From positions 15,518,918 to 15,582,917 of the forward strand of contig JBCFYV010011135.1 of assembly GCA_039000515.1 (NCBI GenBank): a stretch of DNA of 64,000 nucleotides. Reading direction: 5' to 3'. This document shows positions 10,640 through 23,622 of the stretch, one piece after another; the stretch's first letter is position 1; each line of letters starts with the position of its first letter. This DNA comes from Timema cristinae (taxonomy: Eukaryota > Arthropoda > Insecta > Phasmatodea > Timematidae). The notes beneath the pieces were generated by a model. The model searched no databases. It saw nothing but the letters and a program-made list of their open reading frames with translations, and had not been told where the DNA came from. Position numbers and translations under genes: made by a program.

Positions 10640-12300
10640 AAAAAAGTCATTTGTTTTCCGAGAAAAAATCTAGTAGTCAAAATAGCCCAAGTTTAATTTC
10701 TCCTAAGCTCTCTTCGGTGGTCGAATGATATAATATGTAGGAGGTTTCTTCTAACTGGTGGCCGACACTGCCATTTTTGTGGTCCAAAAAGTTTCTTCGG
10801 AAAGTAATCTACTCTTGTAAATTAAAGTTGAGGCTTTTAACCGAGAAACTGAAAGTTTTTACAGGTGTGAGGAAAAGCCATTATATTTCCAACTGATGTT
10901 CATATTTAATCTCTTACTTACATTTGCTATATTATAGCTAAACGTCTCTACCCAAGCAATATTTTGTACAATTTGGTATGAATTTTTTTTTTTAACTATA
11001 TACAAACTGCAAAAATACATACCTTAATCCGCTTTTCCTTCAATTCCACCTTAAATATTTTATGCTCAGGTGATACTCAAACTCCGACCCCTCAATGCTA
11101 AGGCAACGAATAGGACTTCCCTTTCAGCCTTTTTTTTCTTCTTCCTCAGCACCTTGGAGCCGGAGCTACGACTAGAGCGCTCCACTGCGGATATGACTGG
11201 AATTAATCACAGGGGACGTTAATAGTAGCGATGAGTTCCCGTCTCCGGAAGTGGAAATAATTTCCTCCCCGGCCTTCCACCCCCCCCCCCCCCCTCAAAC
11301 CACCCGTCCTCTTGTCCCCCTTGCCCCTCTTCCATTGCCGTACAACGACCAAGGGAAAACGTAGGGTCGATATTTTGACTCACAGTAATGTCACGTGGTC
11401 CCACAACACCGATGTTTTAACCACTTTATAGTCGGTGATGGCTATAATGACTATACTAATTCAACTTAACAAACGTAAATAATGTGAGATATAAGGGCTG
11501 AAGAGTGTTTTTATGATCTTTTACTTAGAACATTAAAATAAATATTTAAATATTTTTTTTAAAGATTAGTGTAGTGTTTTTGAATGCATTATACAAACGT
11601 GAAATAAGACATGGTCCTTTTTTATGCGAATATTGGTCAAGTAAGCCTATGTAGATTTTAATAAAAATTATCGATACCTAAATTACACATATATTTTTAC
11701 TAAGTGGAAGAGGACCTTTTTTTTTCCAGAAATTGCCAGAAAAAATAGTACCAACTGCACTATTATAATTTTTTTCTGAATATTAATAGAAAAAAAGGTT
11801 ATAGTCTAAACAAAATCTTTCCCTCTACAAAAAGACAAAGGCAAATTTTTTTTTTTTAAATAATTTGACTACTTAGGTTTGAGTAGATGATTATATCTAC
11901 TATTTTTAGAAGACAAATGCCTTTTATTTACAGACTTTTAGCATCGAAATCCAACTTTTTATCTAATGAGATATAATCTTCTTTTACTATAAAACAGGGC
12001 CTCTAATGATATATTATTCTCTCGCCCTACGAATGCAGGTATATTTCCTTTAAATCTACCCCACTCATCCCTTCCCCATTATCGTAATCTTAAGAATGAC
12101 CTAGACGTTTACTAGGAATTTTGATAACTTTTTAGTTTTAGTATCATAGAAATATCTTTCTCTTCATCAGTTTTTTACTATCTAATTCAAAAAAGTATAT
12201 TAATAAATGTAAACCTAATGCTACCTTAAAAGTCGAGAAGAGATTTACGGCGTTTAAAAACAAATTACTTATGAAAATGTTTGTTTTAATAAGGGATTAA
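10640..12300. other. unannotated AT-rich arm sequence
   Basis: No gene is supported. A single foldback-MITE arm lies near 10,965-11,025 and a C-run at about 11,279-11,294 (a G-run in the other arm). The short frame on the minus strand at 11,219-11,404 reads through a glycine run made by the C-run and is not credible as a gene. Confidence 0.5.
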
Positions 12301-12545
12301 GATAATGGAATGTGAATGAGGTTACATAATGAACAGTTACATGCCATGAATTAATCACAAGACATTGTTAGGATGATCAGGTATCGTAAATTACGGTGGG
12401 CAGGTCATGCAGCGCGAATGGAAGATTCTAGAAACTTGTTCAGCGTATAGACTGGCAAACCCAATGGGAAGACCAAGACGCAGATGGGAGAATAACATTA
12501 TAATGGACCTTAAAAAGATAGGGTATAGTGAGGTGGACTGGATAT
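12300..12545 (+). pseudogene. LINE ORF2 C-terminal remnant
   Basis: Conceptual reading contains the LRWAGHAARMEDSRN and GKPMGRPRRRWE-type tail typical of non-LTR retrotransposon ORF2, leading into DLKKIG and VDW codons. Frame breaks are present and there is no polymerase core. The 46-bp array grows from its 3' end. The mirror copy is about 38,655-38,900. Confidence 0.65.
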
Positions 12546-14690
12546 AACTAACTCAAGATAAGGATAGGGTGTAATGAGGTGGACTGATATAACTAACTCA
12601 AGATAAGGATAGGGTGTAGTTAGGTGGACTGGATATAACTAGCTCAAGATAGGGATAGGGTGTAATGAGGTGGACTAGATATAACTATCTCAAGATAAGG
12701 ATAGGGTGTAGTGAGGTGGACTGGATATAACTAGCTCAAGATAGGGATAGGGTGTAATGAGGTGGACTGGATATAACTAGCTCAAGATAAGGATAGGGTG
12801 TAGTTAGGTGGACTTGATAGAACTAGCTCAAGATAGGGATAGGATGTAATGAGGTGGACTTGATAGAACTAGCTCAAGATAGGGATAGGGTGTAATAGAG
12901 GGGGCTGGATAGAACTAGCTCAAGATAGGGATAGGGTGTAATGAGGTGGACTGGATAGAACTATTTCAAGATAGGGATAGGGTGTAATGAGGTGGACTAG
13001 ATATAACTATCTCAAGATAGGGATAGGGTGTAGTTAGGTGGACTTGATAGAACTAGCTCAAGATAGGGATAGGGTGTAATGAGGTGGACTGGATATAACT
13101 ATCTCAAGATAGGGATAGGGTGTAATGAGGTGGACTAGATATAACTATCTCAAGATAAGGATAGGGTGTAGTTAGGTGGACTTGATAGAACTAGCTCAAG
13201 ATAAGGATAGGGTGTAATGAAATGGACTAGATATAACTATCTCAAGATAGGGATAGGGTGTAATGAGGTGGACTAGATATAACTATCTCAAGATAAGGAT
13301 AGGGTGTAGTAAGGTGGACTTGAGATAACTAGCTCAAGATAGGGATAGGGTGTAATGAGGTGGACTGGATAGAACTAGCTCAAGATAAGGATAGGGTGTA
13401 ATGAGGTGGACTAGATATAACTATCTCAAGATAAGGATAGGGTGTAGTTAGGTGGACTTGATAGAACTAGCTCAAGATAGGGATAGGGTGTAATGAGGTG
13501 GACTGGATAGAACTAGCTCAAGATAAGGATAGGGTGTAATGAGGTGGACTAGATATAACTATCTCAAGATAAGGATAGGGTGTAGTTAGGTGGACTTGAT
13601 AGAACTAGCTCAAGATAGGGATAGGGTGTAATGAGGTGGACTGGATATAACTAGCTCAAGATAGGGATAGGGTGTAATGAGGTGGACTGGATATAACTAT
13701 CTCAAGATAGGGATAGGGTGTAATGAGGTGGACTAGATATAACTATCTCAAGATAAGGATAGGGTGTAGTTAGGTGGACTTGATAGAACTAGCTCAAGAT
13801 AGGGATAGGGTGTAATGAGGGGGGCTGGATAGAACTAGCTCAAGATAAGGATAGGGTGTAATGAGATGGACTAGATATAACTATCTCAAGATAGGGATAG
13901 GGTGTAATGAGGTGGACTGGATATAACTATCTCAAGATAGGGATAGGGTGTAATGAGGTGGACTAGATATAACTATCTCAAGATAAGGATAGGGTGTAGT
14001 TAGGTGGACTTGATAGAACTAGCTCAAGATAGGGATAGGGTGTAATGAGGTGGACTGGATAGAACTAGCTCAAGATAAGGATAGGGTGTAATGAGGTGGA
14101 CTAGATATAACTATCTCAAGATAAGGATAGGGTGTAGTTAGGTGGACTTGATAGAACTAGCTCAAGATAGGGATAGGGTGTAATGAGTTGGACTGGATAT
14201 AACTAGCTCAAGATAGGGATAGGGTGTAATGAGGTGGACTGGATATAACTATCTCAAGATAGGGATAGGGTGTAATGAGGTGGACTAGATATAACTATCT
14301 CAAGATAAGGATAGGGTGTAGTTAGGTGGAATTGATAGAACTAGCTCAAGATAGGGATAGGGTGTAATGAGGTGGACTAGATATAACTATCTCAAGATAG
14401 GGATAGGGTGTAATGAGGTGGACTGGATAGAACTAGCTCAAGATAGGGATAGGGTGTAATGAGGTGGACTGGATAGAACTAGCTCAAGATAGGGATAGGG
14501 TGTAATGAGGTGGACTGGATAGAACTAGCTCAAGATAGGGATAGGATGTAGTTAGGTGAACTTGATAGAACTAGCTCAAGATAGGGATAGGTGTGTAATG
14601 AGGTGGACTGGATAGAACTAGCTCAAGAAAGGTTTAGAGTGTAGTGAGGTGACATGATAAAACCAGCTCACAATAAGAATAGGTGGCATA
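12516..14690 (+). repeat. 46-bp minisatellite, expanded array
   Basis: About 46 units of 46 bp, consensus part GATAGGGTGTAATGAGGTGG followed by an ACTGGATAGAACTAGCTCAA variant. Two to three variants (TAGAACTAGC / TATAACTATC; GTAATGAGG / GTAGTTAGG) recur in blocks of several units, giving a higher-order period. The right arm keeps only about two units at 38,566-38,690. In one frame the unit reads VDWIELAQDRDR, a LINE ORF2 tail motif. Confidence 0.95.
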
Positions 14691-15615
14691 CTTTTGTAAG
14701 TGTGGCAATTGACTTTTGAGTTACTAATTCCATAAAGTGAGTATAAGCCCAATGCTTTGACTCCAAAGAACTGATAACGAGCATTGATTTACTGCTGCCC
14801 TGAAGAGAAGAAGCCAATAATCAATTTCTTTTATAAAGCAATGATTTTATGCCTGTGGTATGTGTACCCGCGGTGGTATGTAGTTTACTTATTAAGGTTA
14901 CGCGAAAATATTATAGAAATGGTGACCATTATCTTTGGATCAAAATAGCTAATATAAAATACATGTTCTTAAAACCAAACCCAGTGCCCTTACTATTTAT
15001 GATTTTGTAATGTTTTATTCTGATCTAAATTTAGTATAGCTTTAATGTTTTCTATCTCTTTGTATATCACCAAAGCTATGTTATTTAATTATAATCGAGC
15101 TACACATAGATTTAACCAAAGTGATACGGTAACTTGGTAAATATTTTTACTGAACCTAAGTACGGTATGTTTTGTGATTTTTTTTGTAAATCTGACATGT
15201 ATAACCTAATATGTGATTATGCTTTAAAAGAGCATATAACATACTTTCTATCAAAGTAATTAGTTTTAAAAATCTAGTAGATTACGACTAGAGAGAAGAG
15301 CTCTTCATAATTTATTATAAAAAAAACGTATTGGGCAACTTGAGAATGTGTTAGCAAAAGAAGGAATACGCATTCGAAATGATCGTTGGTTTATTGTAAA
15401 GATTCCTAATCACAACTGGCAAATAAATACTATGGATTCATTTAGTTCTAGATAAAAAAATAGAAGCGCTAATTTTCAATCTTAGAATAAGAATACCTGC
15501 ATGTGATAATACACACATTTTGTTTATTATCTTTAGTTGTATGTTTAAAGGTAGGGATGTAAGGAACAAGAAAAAATACAGTGATTTTGAAGTTTTTATA
15601 GAAAAACATTTTTTT
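14690..15615. other. unannotated end of left arm
   Basis: AT-rich with no gene supported. Its last 40 bases or so are one end of the foldback MITE, cut at the inner arm boundary. Confidence 0.5.
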
Positions 15616-18308
15616 CAAACAGATCAGGCATCTGACGATCCGAACACGTGACATCTAAAAGTTATGTTCCAATTCAGGAGCACCTTACACGTACAGATTC
15701 AGGAAATGATGGCAGTTAATATAGCACTGAAAATGGTGACCGTTATAGTACGATAGGATAGGAGGGATTGGAGCACGCTGAGACTTTGTGACTCGAGACT
15801 CGATAGGTAGCATGCTATGGCCAATACTTCCATTCGTGTCTAAAACAAAGTTGCATGTCAATACTATGACTGATTGATAAGATTCAGAACACTGAGATCA
15901 TCATATACCTGCTAAATTGTAAACTCGACTGTAGTAGCGGGTGATTATTATAAATGGATAAATGATTAATATACGATGTCCTAAGCATAGGATATGAGGC
16001 GAATATCACTTTTTTGACACATCGAAAGACATACATGCAAGTTGTTTTCTATTTGCATAACGATTTTTTATCACTCTTAGAACGTCGACTTAATTTTTTC
16101 AGTCACCTCGATTTATTCTAGTATTATCTTGTAATTAATTGCCAATTGTATATAATTATTAATCAATACATTTGTATATTTTTTTTCTTATTGAACATTA
16201 TTTACATGTTGTAGTATTTTACTAATGGTAACTGATGTTATATTTTTATAAATCATTAATATATTTATTACTTTGTACAACATATCATATTTAAATGAAA
16301 TAATATTCACTGTGAAATGTAACAGAACAGTGTTATACTAGAAATAATTAATCAGATACTTACTAGTGTAAATCATTGTAAAAAACGTTATTTTAATCAA
16401 TATTATATATTGTATATAGTCCAGGATTCTTCACATATATTTCGTACCAAATAAATATGTAAAATTATTAATTTCATTTTAGCTACACCAAACATAACCA
16501 TTAATAACAATTATAAAAGTCATATATGAAAATATTTAATAGTTACTTCTAATCTTTGATTAAAAACCTATTATTAGACTTGCATACTTTAAAGCACCTC
16601 ATGAACAAAATGTGTGGTACTGAAGCTACTTAAATCATAGATAAATAGCATCCTGGAAAATTAAGAGCTTTATAATTCCATTCCTAATTAGTAAAAAGAA
16701 GCTTAAATTAATATATAATTACAGTATTCGATAACCTCAATCATCCAAGTTTGTAACTAATCCATCAACACGAGTCCAACCAGTACGTAACCAAAGTAAT
16801 CACGAGAGTATTTTCTATAGTTAAACATATATTTTACAGTGGAAAATTGTTAGCTAAAGTTTTTTAAGTCCATAAATATATTAAAAATTAATATTAAAAT
16901 GCATATTTGATTCCTTAATTTATTTAGAAATAACAGCCCTGATAAATTCAATAACATAGCTTAACAACCTTACACATTTAATGGAGAAATAAAGCTCGTA
17001 ACACATATGGTTAAGACCGCTATTTAAAAGCCCATGACAATAGCCAAGACAGATTAAGGGTCAAAATTAAATTGTCCTTAGAAGAAAATACTGTACTTTC
17101 TTCGGAACACTTGAAACGTTATACTAATTACCGTCTACAGAAAGATGAAAAATAAGATCGATGAGTGAAGAATTCAGATCAATGAGATTCAAAGATGACT
17201 CAGGAGATAAATGGGGTAGAGATAATAAGTTTGTTTTCTAAAGGAGGAGTCGAACTGCATTATGAGTAGACATGAACACCTAACAGATGGACTACAGAAT
17301 AAAATTAAATACAATGATGGCTAAATAGGTTTCAAACCTACAATGTTGTAAAACTATTTATCATATAGTGTATAATACATTCCACTTGACAACTTTTCAC
17401 ATGGAAATTGGATAGCCTGAACTTGCTAAATGAAGCGCATGTGACGCTACGTGACAAAGTGATTCTTAGTCTTGAACCTTGACCATGCAAAGTAAGCCAA
17501 TACTGTCCCTCACGAAGAGAGAAGTATACATCTTATAGACAAAAGCGCATGATTTCTAAACTGTGTATGAGAAATCTCTTCCGTAAACGGCCATTTTAAT
17601 TCTACCTTTACAATCAATTAAAAAAAATGACTGCAAGGATGAACCTGAAAATTTTTAATATGATAGTAGTATACTGTTAAACATGAGGTTGTACAATGAG
17701 ATTAACTCGTAAATATGAATAATATTGAATTTAGGTAAGATTTAACCATGGATAGCTAAACTAGTCAATAACAATTTGCCTCCATCAGTCTAGATTTACT
17801 AAGCGAGGATTTAAAAAAATAACGACAGTTAATTTTATATTTTATAATGAAATACAATTATTAATTTACAAAACATAAAGCAATATTATTTAGTTTTTGA
17901 CCAAAATTAACAGGGAACATGTTAGGTCAATTTTTCAATCAACAATTGATTAATTTAAAACATTAATACAAACACAATATATTTAGGTTTTACAAAATAA
18001 AGATTACAGTTAAAATGATAGAGTCAATTTTATTCCAAATCAATTGATTAATTTAAAAATTATAAACATCAATATATTAGGTGATTTGAACCAATATAAA
18101 TATAACATATACATAAAAGTATGTAGACACCTCAAATATAGTTCAAGCACATTGTAAATAGAGGTGAGTTGTAAAAATAGTCCTCAGTTTTTTACCTGGA
18201 ATTTACTTTCCCTAACAAACTCAAACAATAACATGTTGCTCTTCGATATCCAACGTTATAAAACTTTTGTTTTTCTCAATTCTTTAAGCACTTACAGCTG
18301 TATTACTC

Positions 18309-18340
<32 letters not shown>

Positions 18341-18532
18341 GTATTTTAACATATTGGGTTTACATAGATACAGTATATTATTTATGGTCTTACCAAATAA
18401 ATTAGGCCATTATTAGCAAGTGTGCTAAACCTATCGATAACTATGTACAGTATGAATGGATGTGACGAGGACGCATCAAAACCAGATCAGAAAAAAAATA
18501 ATTAAAAGAACGACTGGTCGAAAAAGCGTAAA
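15616..18532. other. AT-rich spacer, no feature recognised
   Basis: About 2.9 kb of AT-rich DNA. A motif pair CAATTGATTAATTTAAAA recurs at about 17,943 and 18,039. An (ATA)n run lies at about 18,310-18,340. I see no coding evidence. Confidence 0.55.
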
Positions 18533-18548
18533 ATTATTCTGAAATCAC

Positions 18549-18799
18549 CCGCCTCGGTGGCGTAGTTGGCTAACGCACTTGTCGTGTTTAGCTCGACTGC
18601 TGAGGACGGGGAGATCGAGGTTCGAATCTCGGTGGGGTGAACTGGGGTTGGTTTTTCCTAAATGGTTTTCCACTCTACCTCCACGCAAATGCGGGTTCAC
18701 TTCCTCTAAATTCAACCTTCCTAATCCATTAACGTAATTAGTACTTAAAGCGTATAACCCGAACGGATAGTAAGACGCGGTGCTAAATATTATTATATT
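18549..18799 (+). mobile_element. SINE-A copy with target-site duplication
   Basis: Head CCGCCTCGGTGGCGTAGTTG, box B GAGGTTCGAATCTCGG, body and tail GTAAGACGCGGTGCTAA. The 16-bp direct repeats ATTATTCTGAAATCAC at 18,533 and 18,800 are perfect, so this is a young, full-length copy. Confidence 0.95.
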
Positions 18800-19019
18800 A
18801 TTATTCTGAAATCACATAAAGGATCAAAGCTTAACAAAACATTGTAGCTAATTATTATTATTATTAATTACTTCGGTGAAAAGTATGAAAATAAGTGGAG
18901 ACCATTTGAATTAGTTTAACATGGTTTGGTTGGTATTCTTAAGGCTTAAGTGGCTTCTTGATGTTTATTCACTTTTATTTACACTTTTTTAAAAACACAT
19001 ATAATAAATAGATTATATT

Positions 19020-19300
19020 TTTTTACGGTTTTTATAAACAAAATTCTTTTTTTACCAAACCAAATAAAATATTGCCTATGTACGTTTATAAAGAATGAAT
19101 TATACTTGTACAATTAATTGTGCATGACTTGCTAAGCTTAGGAGATAGAAAGAATCTTTGGTATAAATACATCCACACAACATAGTATGTATATTCATTA
19201 GTTGAAAAGTGACACTTGGTTACGGGAATAAAACCCGGTACCCTTTGCTAAGTGCGCCAATTTTCTATCACTGAGCTAAGCCAGGATTCGCCGTAAAAAT
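19020..19300. mobile_element. MITE arm and tRNA-like fragment
   Basis: A foldback-MITE arm (TACGGTTTTTATAAACAAAA) lies at 19,020-19,085. A minus-strand tRNA-like fragment lies at about 19,217-19,292, with box-A-like TAGCTCAGTGATAGA and box-B-like GGGTTTTATTCCC. Neither is intact. Confidence 0.45.
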
Positions 19301-19364
19301 AACCCACAACAGATACATATATATGTATGTGAATATAAAAAGAATTTCTCGTCTGGGTTACATC

Positions 19365-19605
19365 ACTCGTAGCCCAGTAGTGTAAAGATTTTCCAGTACT
19401 AATGTACCGTCTCCCAGGGGATGCATGAATGTACTAATCATACATCCTTTCCGTGAATGCTATTTCCATGTTCCAATGAGATGAGGTGATGGTGATAGTG
19501 AGTTTGAGGGTGATAGTGAATATGTGGGTGTGGATTGTGGTACCTCTTAAGACGATTGGCCCTTTACATTGGGCGTGGAAATTCAGAGCCGTGGGAACAA
19601 CCAGT
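19365..19605 (-). mobile_element. SINE-C 3' part
   Basis: Reverse complement of the SINE-C tail (GTAGCCCAG, GTACTAATGTACC, CCAATGAGATGAGG). It includes one short pre-expansion block of the TATCACCCTCA/CTATCACCATCA motif that is amplified at 32.3-33.5 kb. Confidence 0.7.
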
Positions 19606-20004
19606 TATCTTCAATAATTATTTATGTTTTGTAATTTTCTTTTCAGAAACAGTTTGTTCAAGAATACAAGCATGTTGATTAAGTCATACTTTCTATTTAC
19701 TCACCTTCTATATTATTTTAACAGTGATCAAATATAGATAAAATTGATATTTTTCAATAGAAAACTGCCGGCTTCATAACAAAAAAATAAAAAATGTAAC
19801 AATTAATAAACATCGATGCATTATCTTAGAAGGGGTGTTGAAAATATTAACATAAAAATTTCACTTGTTTTCAAGAAAACTGATATTTCCAAACGTAGAC
19901 TATGATTTTTCCGCAAGACCAGTCTGGTAGCTAGCTCCATCTACGGTTTCCGTGATCCAACTGTTCTTGTTGGCGCGGAAGGATACTTTGGTAAGTTGGG
20001 AAGC

Positions 20005-20215
20005 CACACCATGCCTTTCACCCTCCCGACCAACATCCCATAAAATCGGTTTTAGACTTGCACTCGATAGAGCCAAGGGCCTTAAACCTAGTTTAAGCTT
20101 AACAAACCAAACCCTGGGGACCATCGGGAAATATACCCAAGGTACCAGCCGGGAATCTAACCCAGGACCCCTAGACTTTTAGCCAGGTTAACTTACCACT
20201 AAGCCACGGGGCCAG
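20005..20215 (-). mobile_element. SINE-C 5' part
   Basis: Reverse-complement tRNA-like head (CACTAAGCCACGGGGCC, box B GAATCTAACCCAGG) followed by GGTACCAGCC and AAACCTAGTTTAAG-type body. The 3' tail is missing. An unrelated open stretch at 19,900-20,040 precedes it and could not be identified. Confidence 0.65.
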
Positions 20216-20744
20216 TAAACACACACATATAAACCTGGTATTCACATACATTCCATTTTTAGGCCCACAGGTTATTTGCAAGTCTTACTTTAATCTTCTA
20301 TCTATATTAATAAAATGAATATTTTTTGTGTTTGTCATGAGCATTGCGCTAGATCTACCACAAGAAGAGGGATGCCATTTTAAATGATTAGGCCTTGGTC
20401 ACAAGCATGTGGACCTCTAAGCTGGAATTTAAATTTTTGACCATACAGTATATATTTTTAAATATTAAAAACCTGGCCAGACGAAATAAAATATAGTATT
20501 TTTTTATGTTTGTTTGAAGGCCGGTTACTTCTGCTAGTTCAGTTATCATAATTGCATAGTTACAATAATTTGGTAGTGATGAGGAAAGTATATGAGTGAG
20601 AAAATGTACCTACTTTTGCATGGAAGAAGAATGAGAAACAATTTTTTTTAAATCCTCAGTGCATCGGACTGAGATTCAAACCCCAATCTCCTACTCATCC
20701 CCATTCCAGTCTATTGCAAGAGTGACGCCTTCAACCATGCAACT

Positions 20745-20990
20745 CTCCCTGCTTCAGTGGTCTAATGTTCTAAGGCGTCATTCTTTCAATTGACTAGATT
20801 GACGATGATGGGTAAATCGGCGCTCGAATTCTGGTCAGATTTGCTAAGCTGTTTTTCTTCTTCTATATGGTTTTCCCTCTCCCTCCAGGCAAATATGGTT
20901 ACACCTCTTCTAAATTAAAGCTTCATCATCCTTAACTCACTAGCGTAATTTATACATATGGTACAGCCCAAACGGGTTGCTAACATAGTC
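20745..20990 (+). mobile_element. SINE-A copy, old
   Basis: Diverged SINE-A: GCTTCAGTGGTCTAATGTTC head, body GGTTTTCCCTCTCCCTCCAG, and decayed tail AGCCCAAACGGGTTGCTAAC. No target-site duplication is visible. Confidence 0.6.
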
Positions 20991-20999
20991 CTATATTAT

Positions 21000-21950
21000 G
21001 GTTAAGTGGCAAAAGTGTTTGATTATTTTTTAATCCGTCGAAAATATTTCCAAAATTGACACAAATAATTGTTGAAATATGTCTCAAGATGGCCAAAAAG
21101 AACATTCGTCTGCACGATGTATAGGTTTGCCCTGCCTCTCCTCCTCAACCAACCCTCTTAACCAACCCCCAACAACCCCTCTCGCCAAGACCAGGCCTAC
21201 TTTGTAATCGGATTGCAGAAACTCGCGTGGCTCTGTTGGGGTCCAAAACCCCCACCCCATTTCTCCCCCTTCCTAGCTACAGACTAGCGCTCCTAACCCC
21301 CTTCTTTACAACCTCAGGAGGATTCAGCGCCAGGGAGAGGAGGAGGGATTGAGGATCCACTACATCCCTCATAGAAAAACCTCCTCTCTAGAAACAACAC
21401 ACACAAATAATATTTTTTTTATCAGAGCACTTTTAAGAACATTTCGTAAGCCCCCTCCACCCTCTAGAATCATCCCCCTCCCCCCATCTTTTCTGAAAGA
21501 GTGATGCGACCGTGGAATTGAAGAGACTGTGTATGAACTTTAGTCCTATGGCAGTAGAAGCTTCTACCAATAAGTGAAACAAGGCGAATTCAATAACAAT
21601 TGTTTTTAAAACAATATTATACGTTTATTTGTAAAAAATAATACAGAAAATATATCTTAGAAAAATCATTACAAACTCACACTGCATTTACCCTTGAGGT
21701 AGGAGTCTTCTTGAAGGATTTTACTATGACCCTATCTTATAAGCTTCAACATTGTGTAATAATGAGAGGTACTGTGCGTATACTGATTTACAAGGTAAGC
21801 AAATTGTGTATGGATCAATTTTTTTTCTATCGTATGGCACTAATAACCGGGAGGTACATGAAATCCAGTTCGGTCGCCTGTATGTAGACTATTTGTCGCA
21901 CAGAGCGTTGCTCGGAGTACACTTTATAGAGATTGTCTACACGAACCCGC
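21000..21950. other. unannotated, pyrimidine-rich middle
   Basis: A C- and CT-rich stretch lies at about 21,125-21,500. The open frame at 21,752-21,955 has no recognisable domain. No gene is supported. Confidence 0.5.
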
Positions 21951-21954
21951 AATG

Positions 21955-22168
21955 AGATGATGTGCTGATGGTTATTATGTAGGTCTGGAGCTGTTGGGAG
22001 TCTTTAACATAAAGTAGGCCTAATTTACTGACCCCTGAGGATCATTGGGTTAGTAATTCCCATTAAGATAAAAAAAAAATATTCAAGCTGCCAGCCAGGA
22101 ATTGAACTTGGGATCTCTAGGCTCGTACCCAGATGCATTTATCACTACACCATAGGGCTCGTTAATAA
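21955..22168 (-). mobile_element. SINE-C copy
   Basis: Reverse complement of a SINE-C head and body (CACTACACCATAGGGCTCG; GCCAGCCAGGAATTGAAC; TTAGTAATTCCC). It lacks the distal tail. Confidence 0.6.
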
Positions 22169-22280
22169 TATAATTACCACATACTATGGTTGTACCATCG
22201 ATATATCTACATACATCAAACCGGTCATCTGAATTACGAAACACGTTTACAAGAATTTCTGTAGCTATTTTTGAAATTGA

Positions 22281-22590
22281 GGGTGACCTGGTGGTCTAGG
22301 GTAAGGTGTCAGACTTCTGTGTTGAGGGTCCGGGTTTCAATCCTTGGTCCCGGCACATATTTATCTGATTACCAAACCCTTCCTTCACCTCTGACAAGAC
22401 ATCTTGTGAATGTGGGGAATGCCAGGCCTCCACCGTGGTTCGGATTCCACGTCAAACTGTAGGTCCTCCATTTCATCTCACAATCACCCTACCATTACAC
22501 ATTAGCGTGAGTGCGTATAACCCGAACGGGTAGTAAGACGCGGTGCTAATAATAATAATAATAATAATAATATAGCTATAATAATAATAA
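22281..22590 (+). mobile_element. SINE-B copy with target-site duplication
   Basis: Full-length SINE-B flanked by TTTGAAATTGA at 22,270 and 22,591. The tail ends in a mixed (TAA)n run. Confidence 0.9.
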
Positions 22591-22694
22591 TTTGAAATTG
22601 ACTTCCTAATACGATTTATAAGGTCTGGTGTATCCTTAATTATTCTTATGTAAATATTCGTCTTAATAAAACACCAGACCCACTTCAGTGGCTG

Positions 22695-23289
22695 CAAGGC
22701 CGTAGCTAGACAATAATTTCAGGGGGGATTTGGTGGGCACATCACCCAATTGCAGGAGGATATAAAAAATAAATAAATAATAAACAGTTTTAGAAGCTAC
22801 CTGAAGTGTTTATTATGGCAAAATAATCCCTTAACTGGGGAAGGCTAGGAAAAAAACTTGGTATTAAACACCTCTAGAAGCTCTCTGAAGTGTGTTTTAT
22901 GGCAATATAACTGCTGAAGGCTAGGAAAAATTCTAGATATCAAGCACCTCTAGAATCTCCCGGATGTGTTTTTTTTTTTGGCAACATAGCCCCTTAACTG
23001 CAGAAAGCTAGTAAAAATTCTAGATATCAAACACCACTAGAAGCTCTCGGAAGTGTTTTTTATGACAACATAACTCCCTAACTGCCGAAGGCAAGGAAAA
23101 ATTCTAAGCACTAAACACCTCTAGAAGCTCTCTGAAGTGTTTTTTTGTGGTTAACACAGCTCCTAATTTGTACTTGTATCTTAATTTTGATATTGTTTGA
23201 GCTATAAATAAAGCCATATATATTTTGTTCATATAATTTCGGGAGGGGGGGGGGGTTGAACCCCCAAAGTCCCCCTGACTATGGCCTTG
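22695..23289. mobile_element. TIR element with internal 85-90-bp tandem repeats
   Basis: Ends CAAGGCCGTAG and CTATGGCCTTG are inverted; a G-run and a GGGTTGAACCCCC-like stretch lie just inside the right end. The interior has four to five units built on CACCTCTAGAAGCTCTCTGA (about 22,775-23,150). There is no transposase. It is a non-autonomous DNA transposon; the superfamily is not assigned. Confidence 0.7.
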
Positions 23290-23309
23290 AATAGCTGCAT
23301 GGTCTAAGG

Positions 23310-23622
23310 CAGTGGTTCTCAATAGGTAGCCCGCGTGATAAATGTGGCCCACGAAGGATGTAAGCCTGGCCTGAGGTAAAGAATTAAACTGTTAAAAAGG
23401 TAAATAATTAAACTTAAAAAAAAAACACATTTTAATCCAACAACATCATTATACACCGTAAGTATATCTTATAATAAAATAATTTTTATCATAATATAAT
23501 GTATACTTAGTTTTTGTTTTGAGTATATGTAAATTTACAAAATTAAGTTTTCACACCCTCTAGCCCAATGCATGAAAGAAAAAAAAATGTGACCTTTGGT
23601 GAGAAGTAATTGAGAACTACTG
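23310..23622. mobile_element. hAT-type MITE
   Basis: Terminal repeats CAGTGGTTCTCAA and TTGAGAACTACTG are of the classical hAT form. The 8-bp target-site duplication GTCTAAGG (23,302-23,309 and 23,623-23,630) is perfect. At 313 bp with no ORF, it is non-autonomous. It lies in the box-A region of a SINE-A head. Confidence 0.9.

Larger units (their letters stand above)
2541..15615 (+). repeat. left arm of giant inverted repeat
   Basis: This 13.1-kb segment is repeated in reverse complement at 37,634-48,587. The outer edge begins at CCTAAGTCACCTATC, matched by GATAGGTGACTTAGG ending at 48,587. The inner edge ends in GAAAAACATTTTTTT. Harbinger, the 770-bp TIR element, SINEs, the foldback MITE and the 75-bp array occur in the same order and at the same insertion points in both arms. 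Stretches compared by eye differ by about 1-2 % substitutions. The length difference of about 2.1 kb is mostly the 46-bp minisatellite. Confidence 0.95.

Noticed and set aside
12516..14690. CRISPR-like array
   Set aside because: The units are contiguous with no unique spacers; it is a eukaryotic minisatellite derived from a LINE.
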